The position numbers and the translations under genes are program-made. The notes under the pieces were generated by a model. It saw only the letters and a program-made list of their open reading frames with translations, did not search any database and had not been told where the DNA came from. A DNA stretch of 13,674 nt, from positions 1 to 13,674 of the forward strand of contig JANXRI010000226.1 of the NCBI GenBank assembly GCA_025353085.1, read 5' to 3'. Positions 6,666 to 13,031 of the stretch are shown piece after piece. The stretch comes from Betaproteobacteria bacterium (GTDB taxonomy: Bacteria > Pseudomonadota > Gammaproteobacteria > Burkholderiales > SG8-41). The number at the start of each line of letters is the position of its first letter. Position 1 is the first letter of the stretch.

Positions 6666-7868
6666 TCAGGTGTAACGAAGTCCCATTACTTCGCGCACGT
6701 CACGCATGGTTTCCTCCGCTAGTTTCTGCGCTTTTTCACCGCCGTCGGCAATGATGCTTCTGACGAGTGTCGGGTCTTCCTGATAACGCTCCGCGCGCTC
6801 GCGCATGGGTTTTAACTCGGCGAGCACTGCATCGATGACCGGTTGCTTGCACTCAAGGCAGCCGATGCCGGCGCTGCGGCAACCCTCCTGCACCCATTTT
6901 TTAAGCGGCTCGTCCGAATACACCAGATGCAATTGCCACACCGGGCACTTTTCCGGCTCACCGGGATCCGTGCGCTTAACGCGGGCCGGATCGGTCGGCA
7001 TTGTGCGAATTTTTTTCGTGATGACGTCGGGTTCTTCGCGCAGGCCGATCATGTTGTCGTACGACTTCGACATCTTTTGGCCGTCGGTGCCGGGCATCTT
7101 CGACGCTGCGGTCAGCAAAGCCTGCGGTTCCGTAAGGATCACCTTGCCGCCGCCTTCTACGTAGCCGAACAACCGCTCGCGGTCGCCAAGGGCCAGGTTC
7201 TGCGCCTTGTCGAGCAGCTCACGCGCGCCCTCGAGCGCCTGCGCATCCCCCTGCTCCAGATACCTGGTGCGGTGTTCGCGATAAAGCCGGGCACGCTTGG
7301 CGCCGAGTTTCTTGATTGCCGCCTCGGCTTTTTGCTCGAAACCCGGTTCGCGGCCATACACATGATTGAACCGCCGCGCGATTTCACGCGTGAACTCGAT
7401 ATGCGGCACCTGGTCTTCGCCGACCGGCACGCGGTTGGCGCGATAAATCAGAATATCGGCGCTTTGCAGCAGCGGATAACCGAGAAAGCCGTAGGTCGAT
7501 AAATCCTTGTCGGTCAGTTTTTCCTGCTGGTCTTTGTACGTAGGGACACGCTCCAGCCAGCCGAGCGGCGTAATCATCGACAACAGCAAATGAAGCTCCG
7601 CATGTTGGGGCACGCGCGACTGGATAAAAATTGTCGCCTGCGACGGATCGACGCCGGCAGCCAGCCAGTCGATCGCCATGTCCCAGGTGTTTTTCTCGAT
7701 GATGTCCGGCGTGTCGTAATGCGTGGTCAACGCATGCCAGTCGGCGACAAAAAACAGGCACTCGAATTCATGCTGTAGCTTGACCCAGTTTTTCAGCACG
7801 CCGTGATAGTGGCCCAGATGCAAGGCGCCGGTCGGGCGCATGCCGGAGATAACGCGATCAACAAACAT
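6666..7868 (-). CDS. trpS: Tryptophan--tRNA ligase with a four-cysteine (Fe-S-type) motif
   Basis: A class I aminoacyl-tRNA synthetase that charges tRNA-Trp. The signature HLGH is at 17-20 (in RPTGALHLGH), KMSKS at 265-269 (GQKMSKSYDN), and GEDQVPHIEFTREIARRFN at 150-168. At 400 residues it is longer than the 330-residue E. coli type. The extra length is an insert at about 174-240 rich in charged helix (KAEAAIKKLGAKRARL, ALEGARELLDKAQ), just before the KMSKS region. Cys308, Cys330, Cys337 and Cys340 form C-x21-C-x6-C-x2-C, very close to the C-x22-C-x6-C-x2-C that binds a [4Fe-4S] cluster in Thermotoga maritima TrpRS; see findings. The ATG at 7868 is 18 bp after the protease stop, so the two genes are probably co-transcribed. 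Confidence 0.97.
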   Translation of the reverse strand: MFVDRVISGMRPTGALHLGHYHGVLKNWVKLQHEFECLFFVADWHALTTHYDTPDIIEKNTWDMAIDWLAAGVDPSQATIFIQSRVPQHAELHLLLSMITPLGWLERVPTYKDQQEKLTDKDLSTYGFLGYPLLQSADILIYRANRVPVGEDQVPHIEFTREIARRFNHVYGREPGFEQKAEAAIKKLGAKRARLYREHRTRYLEQGDAQALEGARELLDKAQNLALGDRERLFGYVEGGGKVILTEPQALLTAASKMPGTDGQKMSKSYDNMIGLREEPDVITKKIRTMPTDPARVKRTDPGEPEKCPVWQLHLVYSDEPLKKWVQEGCRSAGIGCLECKQPVIDAVLAELKPMRERAERYQEDPTLVRSIIADGGEKAQKLAEETMRDVREVMGLRYT

Positions 7869-7886
7869 GTCTGACTTTCATAACGC

Positions 7887-8576
7887 CTACAGGGAACGCA
7901 GCAGATAAAAGAGTTCAGCCGGCGCAATGTGAAACAGCGCACCGATTCCCGAAATCGAAATCGAAATCAACGGCCACAGGATATAACCGAGCACCTTGGT
8001 TAACAACAGTGCCATCAATATGACAAATCCATATGGTTCTATTTTCGCAAACCGCCATGCGAGGCGCTGCGGCAACAGGCTCACCACGATGCGCCCGCCG
8101 TCGAGCGGTGGTAACGGCAGCAGGTTTAAAACCATGAAGATTACGTTGACGAAGATACCGCACGCACCGACAAATACGAGCCACGCGAGCGCGGGATTGG
8201 CCGGCACGAGCCCGACTCCCACCTTGTAGGCGACCGCCCAGCCGAGCGCCATCACGAGATTGCTTAACGGCCCCGCCGCCGCCACCCACAACATGTCCTG
8301 CTTGGGCCTGCGTAGATTCGAAAAATTGACCGGCACCGGTTTCGCCCATCCAAACAAGATATCGGCCACCAGCAAGCTCACGAGCGGCACGATAATCGTG
8401 CCGACCCAATCGATATGGCGTAGCGGGTTAAGACTCACGCGGCCAGCCGCATAGGCAGTGAGATCGCCAAAATGTTTTGCGACGTAACCATGCGCCGCCT
8501 CATGCAGCGTAATCGCGAATAAAACCGGCAAGGCGAACACCGCAATTTTTTGTATGACGGTAAGAGTCACTAACAT
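7887..8576 (-). CDS. Site-2 protease family (M50) membrane metalloprotease
   Basis: A 229-residue polytopic membrane protein of peptidase family M50, the minimal site-2 protease type without a PDZ domain. Zinc ligands are visible: HEAAH at 25-29 in the second helix region, and NLLPLPPLDGGR at 151-162 with Asp159. Other family marks are GRVSLNPLRHIDWVGT (45-60), the GWAKPVPVN segment (76-84) and AAAGPLSNLVMAL (99-111). Hydrophobic segments at about 8-28, 58-75, 97-115, 130-155 and 178-200 fit four to six helices. The substrate is unknown. These short M50 proteins are often found beside trpS and scpA in betaproteobacteria (from memory). The ATG at 8576 gives a start of MLVTLTVIQK with a weak Shine-Dalgarno. 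The start codon lies inside one arm of an inverted repeat whose other arm is at the yciO stop. Confidence 0.93.
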   Translation of the reverse strand: MLVTLTVIQKIAVFALPVLFAITLHEAAHGYVAKHFGDLTAYAAGRVSLNPLRHIDWVGTIIVPLVSLLVADILFGWAKPVPVNFSNLRRPKQDMLWVAAAGPLSNLVMALGWAVAYKVGVGLVPANPALAWLVFVGACGIFVNVIFMVLNLLPLPPLDGGRIVVSLLPQRLAWRFAKIEPYGFVILMALLLTKVLGYILWPLISISISGIGALFHIAPAELFYLLRSL

Positions 8577-8584
8577 GATGAAAC
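8563..8584 (+). repeat. Inverted repeat, left arm (21/22 match)
   Basis: This 22-base arm covers the start codon and first codons of the M50 protease. Read on the minus strand it contains CATGTTAGTGACTCT, and so does the plus strand at 8942-8956. The full arms differ at one base (A versus G). They point toward each other around a 350-bp spacer. Confidence 0.85.
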
Positions 8585-8954
8585 GCGCGATGCGCTGTCA
8601 CAATTTTGGCTCAGGGCTAGAAGAAAGTCCTGCGGCTTAGCCATTCTAAGCAAGGGACCTTTCGACAACGCGGCGCCGTGACTCGTTAGCCGCAGGCCCG
8701 TTTGCGGGAACGGTGACGTGGCTCCCGTGATCGCGATGCGCCGCACGACTCCCGTCTCCGCCCCAAAAGCAAAATCCTTTCGCCGAGATCCGGGAGCTAC
8801 AGGCCAAAACTCGTGCCAGCCCGAAGGGTTGCCGCCAGAATCGGCGATGGCTGCGTTGCTCGTCTTGGCAATAGAATGACTATTGCCTTCACCGGGCGCC
8901 TTGCCCTCACCAATTCTGGTTGCAACGCACACGTGTTTCGTCATGTTAGTGACT
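8577..8954. other. Non-coding, self-complementary island between yciO and the M50 gene
   Basis: A 378-bp gap inside an otherwise compact leftward gene run. It holds three nested dyads. Dyad 1: 8629-8639 pairs with 8686-8696 (10 of 11). Dyad 2: 8718-8727 pairs with 8791-8800 (ten pairs including one G-U), extended inward by GATC/GATC after a one-base bulge. Dyad 3: 8828-8926, an imperfect palindrome centred on 8877 with a perfect eight-pair core. The outer 21/22 inverted repeat closes around all of them. A frame is open on the minus strand through the island but has no recognisable domain and overlaps both neighbours, so I do not call it. It could be an inserted mobile repeat (MITE-like), a structured RNA, or the remains of a rearrangement. 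Confidence 0.6.
8828..8926. repeat. 99-bp imperfect palindrome
   Basis: The inner arms GGCAATAG (8867-8874) and CTATTGCC (8880-8887) pair perfectly around a five-base loop. The outer arms 8828-8850 and 8904-8926 pair at 18 of 23 positions. Inner and outer arms share the same centre, 8877, so this is one long dyad. Two of the five outer mismatches (8842/8912 and 8845/8909) become C-A pairs on the plus-strand RNA and G-U pairs on the minus-strand RNA. This fits an RNA hairpin read from the minus strand. It could also be a REP/BIME-like element. Confidence 0.7.
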
Positions 8955-8956
8955 CT
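8935..8956 (+). repeat. Inverted repeat, right arm (21/22 match)
   Basis: The second copy of the arm at 8563-8584, in opposite orientation, ending two bases into the yciO stop codon. On the plus strand it contains an ATG and the first codons of the M50 gene (ATG TTA GTG ACT CT), followed by unrelated sequence. Confidence 0.85.
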
Positions 8957-9590
8957 ATGCTCCAACGGCTTCTCCAAAAACGCTCGCAGCGCCTCTGCCC
9001 TGGCGAGTTATCACCGGCACCGCCTCGGTCAAATCAACCACGGTGGTGGGTTTAACGCCGCAATGGCCGCCGTCGAGAATCAAATCAACGCGCTTCTCGA
9101 GCCGGTCGCGAATCTGCGCGGGGTCATTCAGCGGCTCATCGCTGTCGGGCAAAATTAACGTCGAAGACAATAAGGGTTCGCCCAATTCCGCGAGCAGCGC
9201 CTGCACGATGCGATGGGCTGGAATACGCACCCCGATCGTTTTGCGCCGCGGATGCAACAGGCGGCGCGGCACTTCACGCGTTGCCCGCAAAATAAACGTG
9301 TAGCTGCCGGGCGTTGCCGCCTTGATCAGGCGAAATTGCCGGTCATCGATACGCGCATAAGTAGCGGCTTCGGCGATGTCGCGGCACAATAAACCGAAAT
9401 GATGACGGGCATCCACCTCGCGGATCGCCCGAATGCGCTCCATCGCCGCCTTGTCGCCCACATGGCAGCTCAGCGCGTAACAAGAATCGGTCGGGATCAC
9501 GAGCAGGCCGCCGTCGCGAATTATTTGCACCGCCTGATGTACGAGCCGCAACTGCGGATTATCCGGATGGATGCTGAAAAATTGGCTCAT
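8955..9590 (-). CDS. yciO: YciO-type Sua5/YrdC-fold protein
   Basis: A 211-residue protein of the Sua5/YciO/YrdC superfamily, closest in layout to E. coli YciO. The superfamily includes the enzymes making threonylcarbamoyl-AMP for the t6A37 tRNA modification; the role of YciO itself is less clear. Visible: the opening MSQFFSIHPDNPQ typical of YciO, VIPTDSCYALSC at 31-42, IRAIREVDARHHF at 53-65, PGSYTFILRATREVPRRLL at 94-112, KTIGVRIPAH at 117-126, GEPLLSSTL at 137-145, and KPTTVVDLT near the end. The start is ATG at 9590, 40 bp after the yciV-type gene, so co-transcription is likely; yciV-yciO adjacency also occurs in E. coli. The last 20 or so residues (ITRQGRGAASVFGEAVGA) run slightly longer than usual. 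The stop touches the right arm of the inverted repeat. Confidence 0.93.
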   Translation of the reverse strand: MSQFFSIHPDNPQLRLVHQAVQIIRDGGLLVIPTDSCYALSCHVGDKAAMERIRAIREVDARHHFGLLCRDIAEAATYARIDDRQFRLIKAATPGSYTFILRATREVPRRLLHPRRKTIGVRIPAHRIVQALLAELGEPLLSSTLILPDSDEPLNDPAQIRDRLEKRVDLILDGGHCGVKPTTVVDLTEAVPVITRQGRGAASVFGEAVGA

Positions 9591-9630
9591 GATGCGAGGT
9601 CAGGTATTGATGGCGGAACTGCCGTACCGC

Positions 9631-10467
9631 TTAGATGCCAAGCATTTGCCAGACGGGGATAACGCCCGGCGGCAATGCCGGCAAGCTGCCCAGGTCGTGA
9701 TAGCTTTCAGTCGGCGAGTGGAAATCAGACCCGGCGGATGCCGCCAGCCCGAAGGTGGCTGCATGCGCGGCGAACACTGCATACTGCCGTGGCTTGTGGC
9801 TGCTCGTGACAACTTCAATCGCCGCGCCGCCCCGATCACGAAACTCTCCCAGAAGTTCGCGCATTTCAACAGTCCCGAGCGGATATCGGCCTGGATGTGC
9901 AATCACCGCGACACCGCCGCTGCCAGTAATCCAGCTCACGGCTTGACCAAGGCTTGCCCATTGATGCGGAACGAAACAGGGCAGGCCTGCGCCCAGATAG
10001 CGCTTGAACGCGCTGTGCATGTCCTTGACTTCGCCTTGCTTGACGAGAAAGCGGGCAAAATGCGCGCGGCTGACCATGTCAGCATTGGCGGCGAATTCGC
10101 GGACCCCCGCTGCGCTGCCTCCAATGCCCAAGGCATCTAACGCCGCGGCAATTTTGGCGGCGCGGCGATGGCGGCCACCGCGCGTCGCGGCCAGTCCGGC
10201 CTGCAACTGCGCGTTGTCGGGATCGATCCCAAGTCCGACCACATGTATCGTATGGCCGCGCCATGTGGCGGATATTTCTACGCCGTTAATCAGCGTGAGT
10301 TGCACATGATCGGCGGCAGCGCGCGCCGCCGCGAGGCCGCTCGTGTCATCATGGTCTGTCAACGCCAGAACGGTGAGGCCGCGCGCGGACGCGCGTGCAA
10401 CCAGTGCCTCGGGCGTCAGCGTTCCGTCGGAATGCGTTGAATGGCTATGTAAGTCTGGACTTGGCAA
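9631..10467 (-). CDS. rnm: PHP-domain phosphoesterase, YciV/RNase AM type
   Basis: A 278-residue PHP-domain protein matching YciV/TrpH, described as RNase AM (a 5'-to-3' exonuclease acting on rRNA ends) and, in related proteins, as a 3',5'-nucleoside bisphosphate phosphatase. The trinuclear metal site is visible: H7 and H9 in DLHSHS, D14, TDHD at 37-40, E64 in NGVEIS, SRAHFA at 133-138, AHPGRYPL at 190-197 with H191, and GSDFH at 246-250. The start must be TTG at 10467: a stop lies two codons upstream and the DLHSHS motif begins only five residues in, so no ATG fits. That TTG lies in one arm of a seven-pair hairpin (see regulatory entry). It is the first gene of the leftward run, with yciO 40 bp behind it. 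Confidence 0.93.
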   Translation of the reverse strand: MPSPDLHSHSTHSDGTLTPEALVARASARGLTVLALTDHDDTSGLAAARAAADHVQLTLINGVEISATWRGHTIHVVGLGIDPDNAQLQAGLAATRGGRHRRAAKIAAALDALGIGGSAAGVREFAANADMVSRAHFARFLVKQGEVKDMHSAFKRYLGAGLPCFVPHQWASLGQAVSWITGSGGVAVIAHPGRYPLGTVEMRELLGEFRDRGGAAIEVVTSSHKPRQYAVFAAHAATFGLAASAGSDFHSPTESYHDLGSLPALPPGVIPVWQMLGI

Positions 10468-10487
10468 TGTTTAAACAAACCATTGCC
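10463..10487 (-). promoter_or_regulatory. Hairpin covering the TTG start of the YciV-type gene
   Basis: GGCAATG (10463-10469) and CATTGCC (10481-10487) pair perfectly around an 11-base AT-rich loop. In the minus-strand transcript the start codon TTG (10467-10465) lies in the 3' arm. Pairing would mask the start, so it may dampen or condition translation. The stem is short, so the effect is uncertain. Confidence 0.4.
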
Positions 10488-10526
10488 CGGTCGAAGACAC
10501 GTCAAGGGTTTGTAATCAAAAGAGAA

Positions 10527-10535
10527 ATTTTACCA
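10527..10535 (-). promoter_or_regulatory. Extended -10 promoter for the leftward gene run
   Basis: On the minus strand this reads TGGTAAAAT: an extended -10 (TGn before the hexamer), with five of six consensus bases. The -35 is weak, as is common for extended -10 promoters. It would give a leader of about 53 bases before the TTG of the YciV-type gene. Confidence 0.4.
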
Positions 10536-10606
10536 CAGTGAGATTCCCGGGGCATTTACGCGGGCGCTATGTAAGCGGCGCCTCGTAACAGCGACTAACC
10601 GCCATC

Positions 10607-11410
10607 ATGATCACATTAAGCCCGCGAAGTTTTGCCTCGACAGCCCTGTTGCTATTCAACTGCGCGGTCTTGTTAGGACCGAGCGTTAGCGGTGCAACCG
10701 AATGCACGGCTACCAGCGGGCAACACCGGGTCGCCATGCTGGAACTCTATACGTCCGAAGGCTGCGACAGTTGCCCGGCGGCCGATAAGTGGGTCAGCGG
10801 GTTACCGGCGCGAAAATTCACGGTCGACCGTGTACTCACGCTCGCATTTCACGTCGATTACTGGAATCAACTTGGCTGGACGGACCCTTTTTCACAGGCT
10901 GTCTTCAGCGCGCGGCAACGCGAGCACAGCAAACGGCGCGGCATGAGTTTCGTCGTGACCCCGCAACTGTTGCTCAATGGTCAGGATTATCGAAGAGGCG
11001 GCGTGTCCGACGATTTTGACGACAGGATCAGGGGCATCAATCAGTCCAGAGCACCGGCCGAAATCAGGCTCAAAGTCAGCCGCGCCGGCGACGTGCTGGT
11101 CGGCGCATTGGACGTTCGAGTCGGCGCCGACGCGGTGAACAGGCGCGCCGACGTTTATTTAGCACTTTACGAAAACAATCTCGTCACCGCTGTCGGCGCC
11201 GGCGAAAATAGAGGACGGACCCTGAAACACGATTACGTCGTTCGCACGCTTGTTGGACCGCTTGCCCTCGATGACAATGGCAACTTAAGCCGAAATCACC
11301 GCTTCGAATTGGACCGGCGGTGGAAACCGCAAGACCTCGGTCTGGCTGCGTTCGTTCAGCATCCCGACAGCGGTGATGTGTTGCAGGCGGTCGCTGCGCA
11401 CTGCAGTTAG
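10607..11410 (+). CDS. Secreted DUF1223 (thioredoxin-like) protein
   Basis: A 267-residue protein of the DUF1223 family, which has a thioredoxin-like fold and no settled function. Residues 1-30 form a signal peptide: basic start, hydrophobic stretch FASTALLLFNCAVLLG, and a likely cleavage after SGA near residue 30, so the mature protein is periplasmic. Family motifs are clear: LELYTSEGCDSCPAADKW at 45-62, LAFHVDYWNQLGWTDPF at 79-95, and FVVTPQLLLNG at 115-125. Cys53-x-x-Cys56 sits where the thioredoxin CxxC would be, suggesting a redox or metal role (inference). The C-terminal half looks like a beta domain. The start is ATG at 10607 with no strong Shine-Dalgarno nearby. It is divergent from the YciV-type gene across a 139-bp gap. 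The neighbours give no clue to its job. Confidence 0.92.
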   Translation: MITLSPRSFASTALLLFNCAVLLGPSVSGATECTATSGQHRVAMLELYTSEGCDSCPAADKWVSGLPARKFTVDRVLTLAFHVDYWNQLGWTDPFSQAVFSARQREHSKRRGMSFVVTPQLLLNGQDYRRGGVSDDFDDRIRGINQSRAPAEIRLKVSRAGDVLVGALDVRVGADAVNRRADVYLALYENNLVTAVGAGENRGRTLKHDYVVRTLVGPLALDDNGNLSRNHRFELDRRWKPQDLGLAAFVQHPDSGDVLQAVAAHCS

Positions 11411-11466
11411 CGGCCGCCCCTTCGCAAGCGGCTTTGTAAAGAAGTGATCGGGCGGACGCTATCGCT

Positions 11467-11472
11467 TATAAT
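11467..11472 (+). promoter_or_regulatory. Candidate -10 element (perfect TATAAT)
   Basis: A perfect TATAAT 57 bp after the DUF1223 stop and 63 bp before the membrane-protein gene. The -35 region is poor. Transcription would start near 11480, exactly at the ATG of a 17-codon ORF. Confidence 0.4.
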
Positions 11473-11479
11473 CGCCGCG

Positions 11480-11533
11480 ATGTCCGGAGGGTTCGCATAC
11501 ATCCTGACGCATACGCTCGAGGCGCAGGGATGA
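11480..11533 (+). CDS. Possible 17-codon leaderless upstream ORF
   Basis: It encodes MSGGFAYILTHTLEAQG and ends in ATGA, where the A begins the start codon of the next gene (11530). The ATG lies seven bases past TATAAT, so a transcript from there would be leaderless. The four-base stop/start overlap is the usual geometry for translational coupling. It is short, and no homologue is known to me. Confidence 0.25.
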   Translation: MSGGFAYILTHTLEAQG

Positions 11534-12096
11534 ATAGAAACCAGGCGATCGCACTGGCAGTTGCAGCGGCAAACATCATCTTGATCATGTTGTTTCCGCC
11601 GTTCGATACTTATTCGCTGGTCAAAAGTCAGATACCGGTCTTCGGCGGCTTTTATTTCTATCCGCAGCGCGACGAGTTCATGGTTCTCAATTCGAGCCTG
11701 CTGTTTTTAGAACTCTTTGTCGTGGCAATCAATGCCGGAATTGCCCTGCTGCTGTTTGGCGACAGACAAGGCACGAGTGAGCGCCGCCACGTGAGCCTGC
11801 AGAAGGCCACGCTGATCCTGGTAGCTGTCAATCTCGTTGTGATTCTGCTGTTTCCGCCTTTTGAGTCGGTGTTCACGATATCGAAAGCATCGATTCCGAC
11901 GTTCGAAGGCTTTTACTTCATTTTTGCGCGGCAGAAAAACCACGTCATCGTGACAGCCGTGCTGTATCTCGAAGTGTTTTTCGTACTGATCAACGGCGCG
12001 ATTTTCTGGTTAATTTTCCGCGACAGGGATGAAGCGGAACAGACACCCGAAGAAGCAGCCAGATTGATGATGGCTTTGCGCAAACGCGGCGGCTGA
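11530..12096 (+). CDS. Membrane protein built of two tandem two-helix repeats
   Basis: A 188-residue inner-membrane protein of unknown function. It is an internal duplication: residues about 13-79 and 98-166 are the same unit. Each unit has a hydrophobic helix ending in LFPPF plus D or E (21-26 and 107-112), a loop with IP.F.GFYF (35-43 and 122-130), and a second helix beginning LE.F.V.IN and ending in F.DR (60-79 and 147-166). That predicts four transmembrane helices with both PPF-to-GFYF loops on the same side. The tail after 166 is charged (DEAEQTPEEAARLM). The start is ATG at 11530 with GAGG seven bases upstream, overlapping the stop of a 17-codon ORF. It converges on the HNH gene across 20 bp. 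I know no function for this family. Confidence 0.8.
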   Translation: MNRNQAIALAVAAANIILIMLFPPFDTYSLVKSQIPVFGGFYFYPQRDEFMVLNSSLLFLELFVVAINAGIALLLFGDRQGTSERRHVSLQKATLILVAVNLVVILLFPPFESVFTISKASIPTFEGFYFIFARQKNHVIVTAVLYLEVFFVLINGAIFWLIFRDRDEAEQTPEEAARLMMALRKRGG

Positions 12097-12116
12097 CGGT
12101 GCCGCAACAAACAGCG

Positions 12117-12731
12117 CTACACGGCCTGATGCAACCGGCTTTGCGCCGGCACGTGCTGGGCGAGAAATTCCATCTGGTCCGCAAGTACCCGGCGATTGGT
12201 CAGGATTAAATACTCGGCCCGGTTCGGGACATAGGGCAGGTACAGCAGCTCCATGTTCGCCAATTCAGGCGTGCGGTCGCTTTTGCGTTCATTGCATGAC
12301 CGGCAGGCCGTGACGACATTCATCCAGGTGTCCCGGCCACGGCGTGAAAACGGAATCACATGGTCACGCGTGAGCTTGGACGCCTGCAGAATGCTGCCGC
12401 AATACGCACACAAGTAACGATCACGATGAAATAACTCGCGATTGTTCAGGGGTGGCACCTGGCTGAATGCGCGCATCCCCATGGCCTTGCCGCGGATTGC
12501 GACAATGCTGCTTGCAACGATTTGTGACCGCTCGCCAGAGACCCGGTTATAGCCGCCGCGAACAGTAAATGCATGTTCGCCGGCGGTCCAGGCAATCTGG
12601 TCCTTCGCATAATAAAAACATGCGTGTTGCCATGTTATCCAGCGATGAGGAATGCCGTTGGCGTCCAGCGTCAGAATCAGCGGGAAGACGCCCGGTTTAG
12701 GCGCTGAGATAATGTGATCGGAATAAATCAT
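12117..12731 (-). CDS. HNH endonuclease family protein
   Basis: A 204-residue HNH-family protein. The zinc-ribbon ββα nuclease core is complete: CAYC at 108-111, DHVIPFSRRG at 123-132 (Asp123-His124 catalytic), NVVTACRSCNERKSDRTP at 138-155 with Cys143, Cys146 and Asn147. The N-terminal part (LILTLDANGIPHRWITWQ, YYAKDQIAWTAG) matches stand-alone chromosomal HNH proteins common in proteobacteria; their substrate is unknown and no methylase, McrBC or phage gene is nearby. I chose the ATG at 12731, close to the conserved core. The frame extends to a GTG at 12857, but those 42 codons are AT-rich, have no family likeness and look like leader sequence. It converges with the membrane-protein gene. 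A homing or defence role cannot be claimed from the sequence. Confidence 0.85.
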   Translation of the reverse strand: MIYSDHIISAPKPGVFPLILTLDANGIPHRWITWQHACFYYAKDQIAWTAGEHAFTVRGGYNRVSGERSQIVASSIVAIRGKAMGMRAFSQVPPLNNRELFHRDRYLCAYCGSILQASKLTRDHVIPFSRRGRDTWMNVVTACRSCNERKSDRTPELANMELLYLPYVPNRAEYLILTNRRVLADQMEFLAQHVPAQSRLHQAV

Positions 12732-12968
12732 GCCTGAAACGTGGTTAATCGATTTAACTCCAGCAAAGCAATCTGTCCGGCCCTGATAATCTACCAGATT
12801 TTTCGATTTTCCCGTGGCTTTTGAAAGCTCAACTACTTGAACACGCTTTATTTTCACCTGCCGAGGGCGATGTCACGATGCGTTCATGCGCTGTCGACAA
12901 AGCCTGCATGGCGCGGATGATATGCACCCGTTAAACAGGCATCACCCCCAGTGCGCAACGACCCGGGC

Positions 12969-12997
12969 TGGCGATTTTCACCCGACAAGCTTATAAT
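12969..12997 (+). promoter_or_regulatory. Candidate promoter of the DEAD-box helicase gene
   Basis: A perfect TATAAT at 12992-12997 with TGGCGA at 12969-12974, 17 bp upstream (three of six -35 bases). Transcription would start near 13004 and give a leader of about 134 bases. Confidence 0.45.
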
Positions 12998-13006
12998 TAC
13001 AAAACA

Positions 13007-13031
13007 AGCGCTTAGTAACACCTTAAGCGCT
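13007..13031 (+). promoter_or_regulatory. Hairpin at the 5' end of the rhlE leader
   Basis: AGCGCTTA (13007-13014) pairs perfectly with TAAGCGCT (13024-13031) around a nine-base loop, almost at the predicted transcript start. It is followed by CTTTAT, not a run of T, so it is more likely a 5' stability or regulatory stem than a terminator. Confidence 0.45.

Noticed and set aside
6843..7502. A 219-codon plus-strand frame
   Set aside because: It is antisense to trpS and lacks any family signature.
8577..8954. An omega/HEARO-type RNA linked to an IscB-like nuclease
   Set aside because: No IscB, TnpB or Cas9-like gene is adjacent, and the HNH protein at 12117-12731 is far away and lacks RuvC motifs.
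8570..8977. A 135-codon minus-strand frame spanning the whole yciO-protease gap
   Set aside because: It overlaps the end of yciO and the start of the protease, has no recognisable domain, and its sequence is dominated by strong dyads. An open frame in GC-rich DNA is weak evidence. It would be reconsidered if close homologues kept the frame.
13007..13031. A rho-independent terminator
   Set aside because: The stem is perfect but is followed by CTTTAT, not a T run, and it lies just downstream of a promoter with no gene ending into it.
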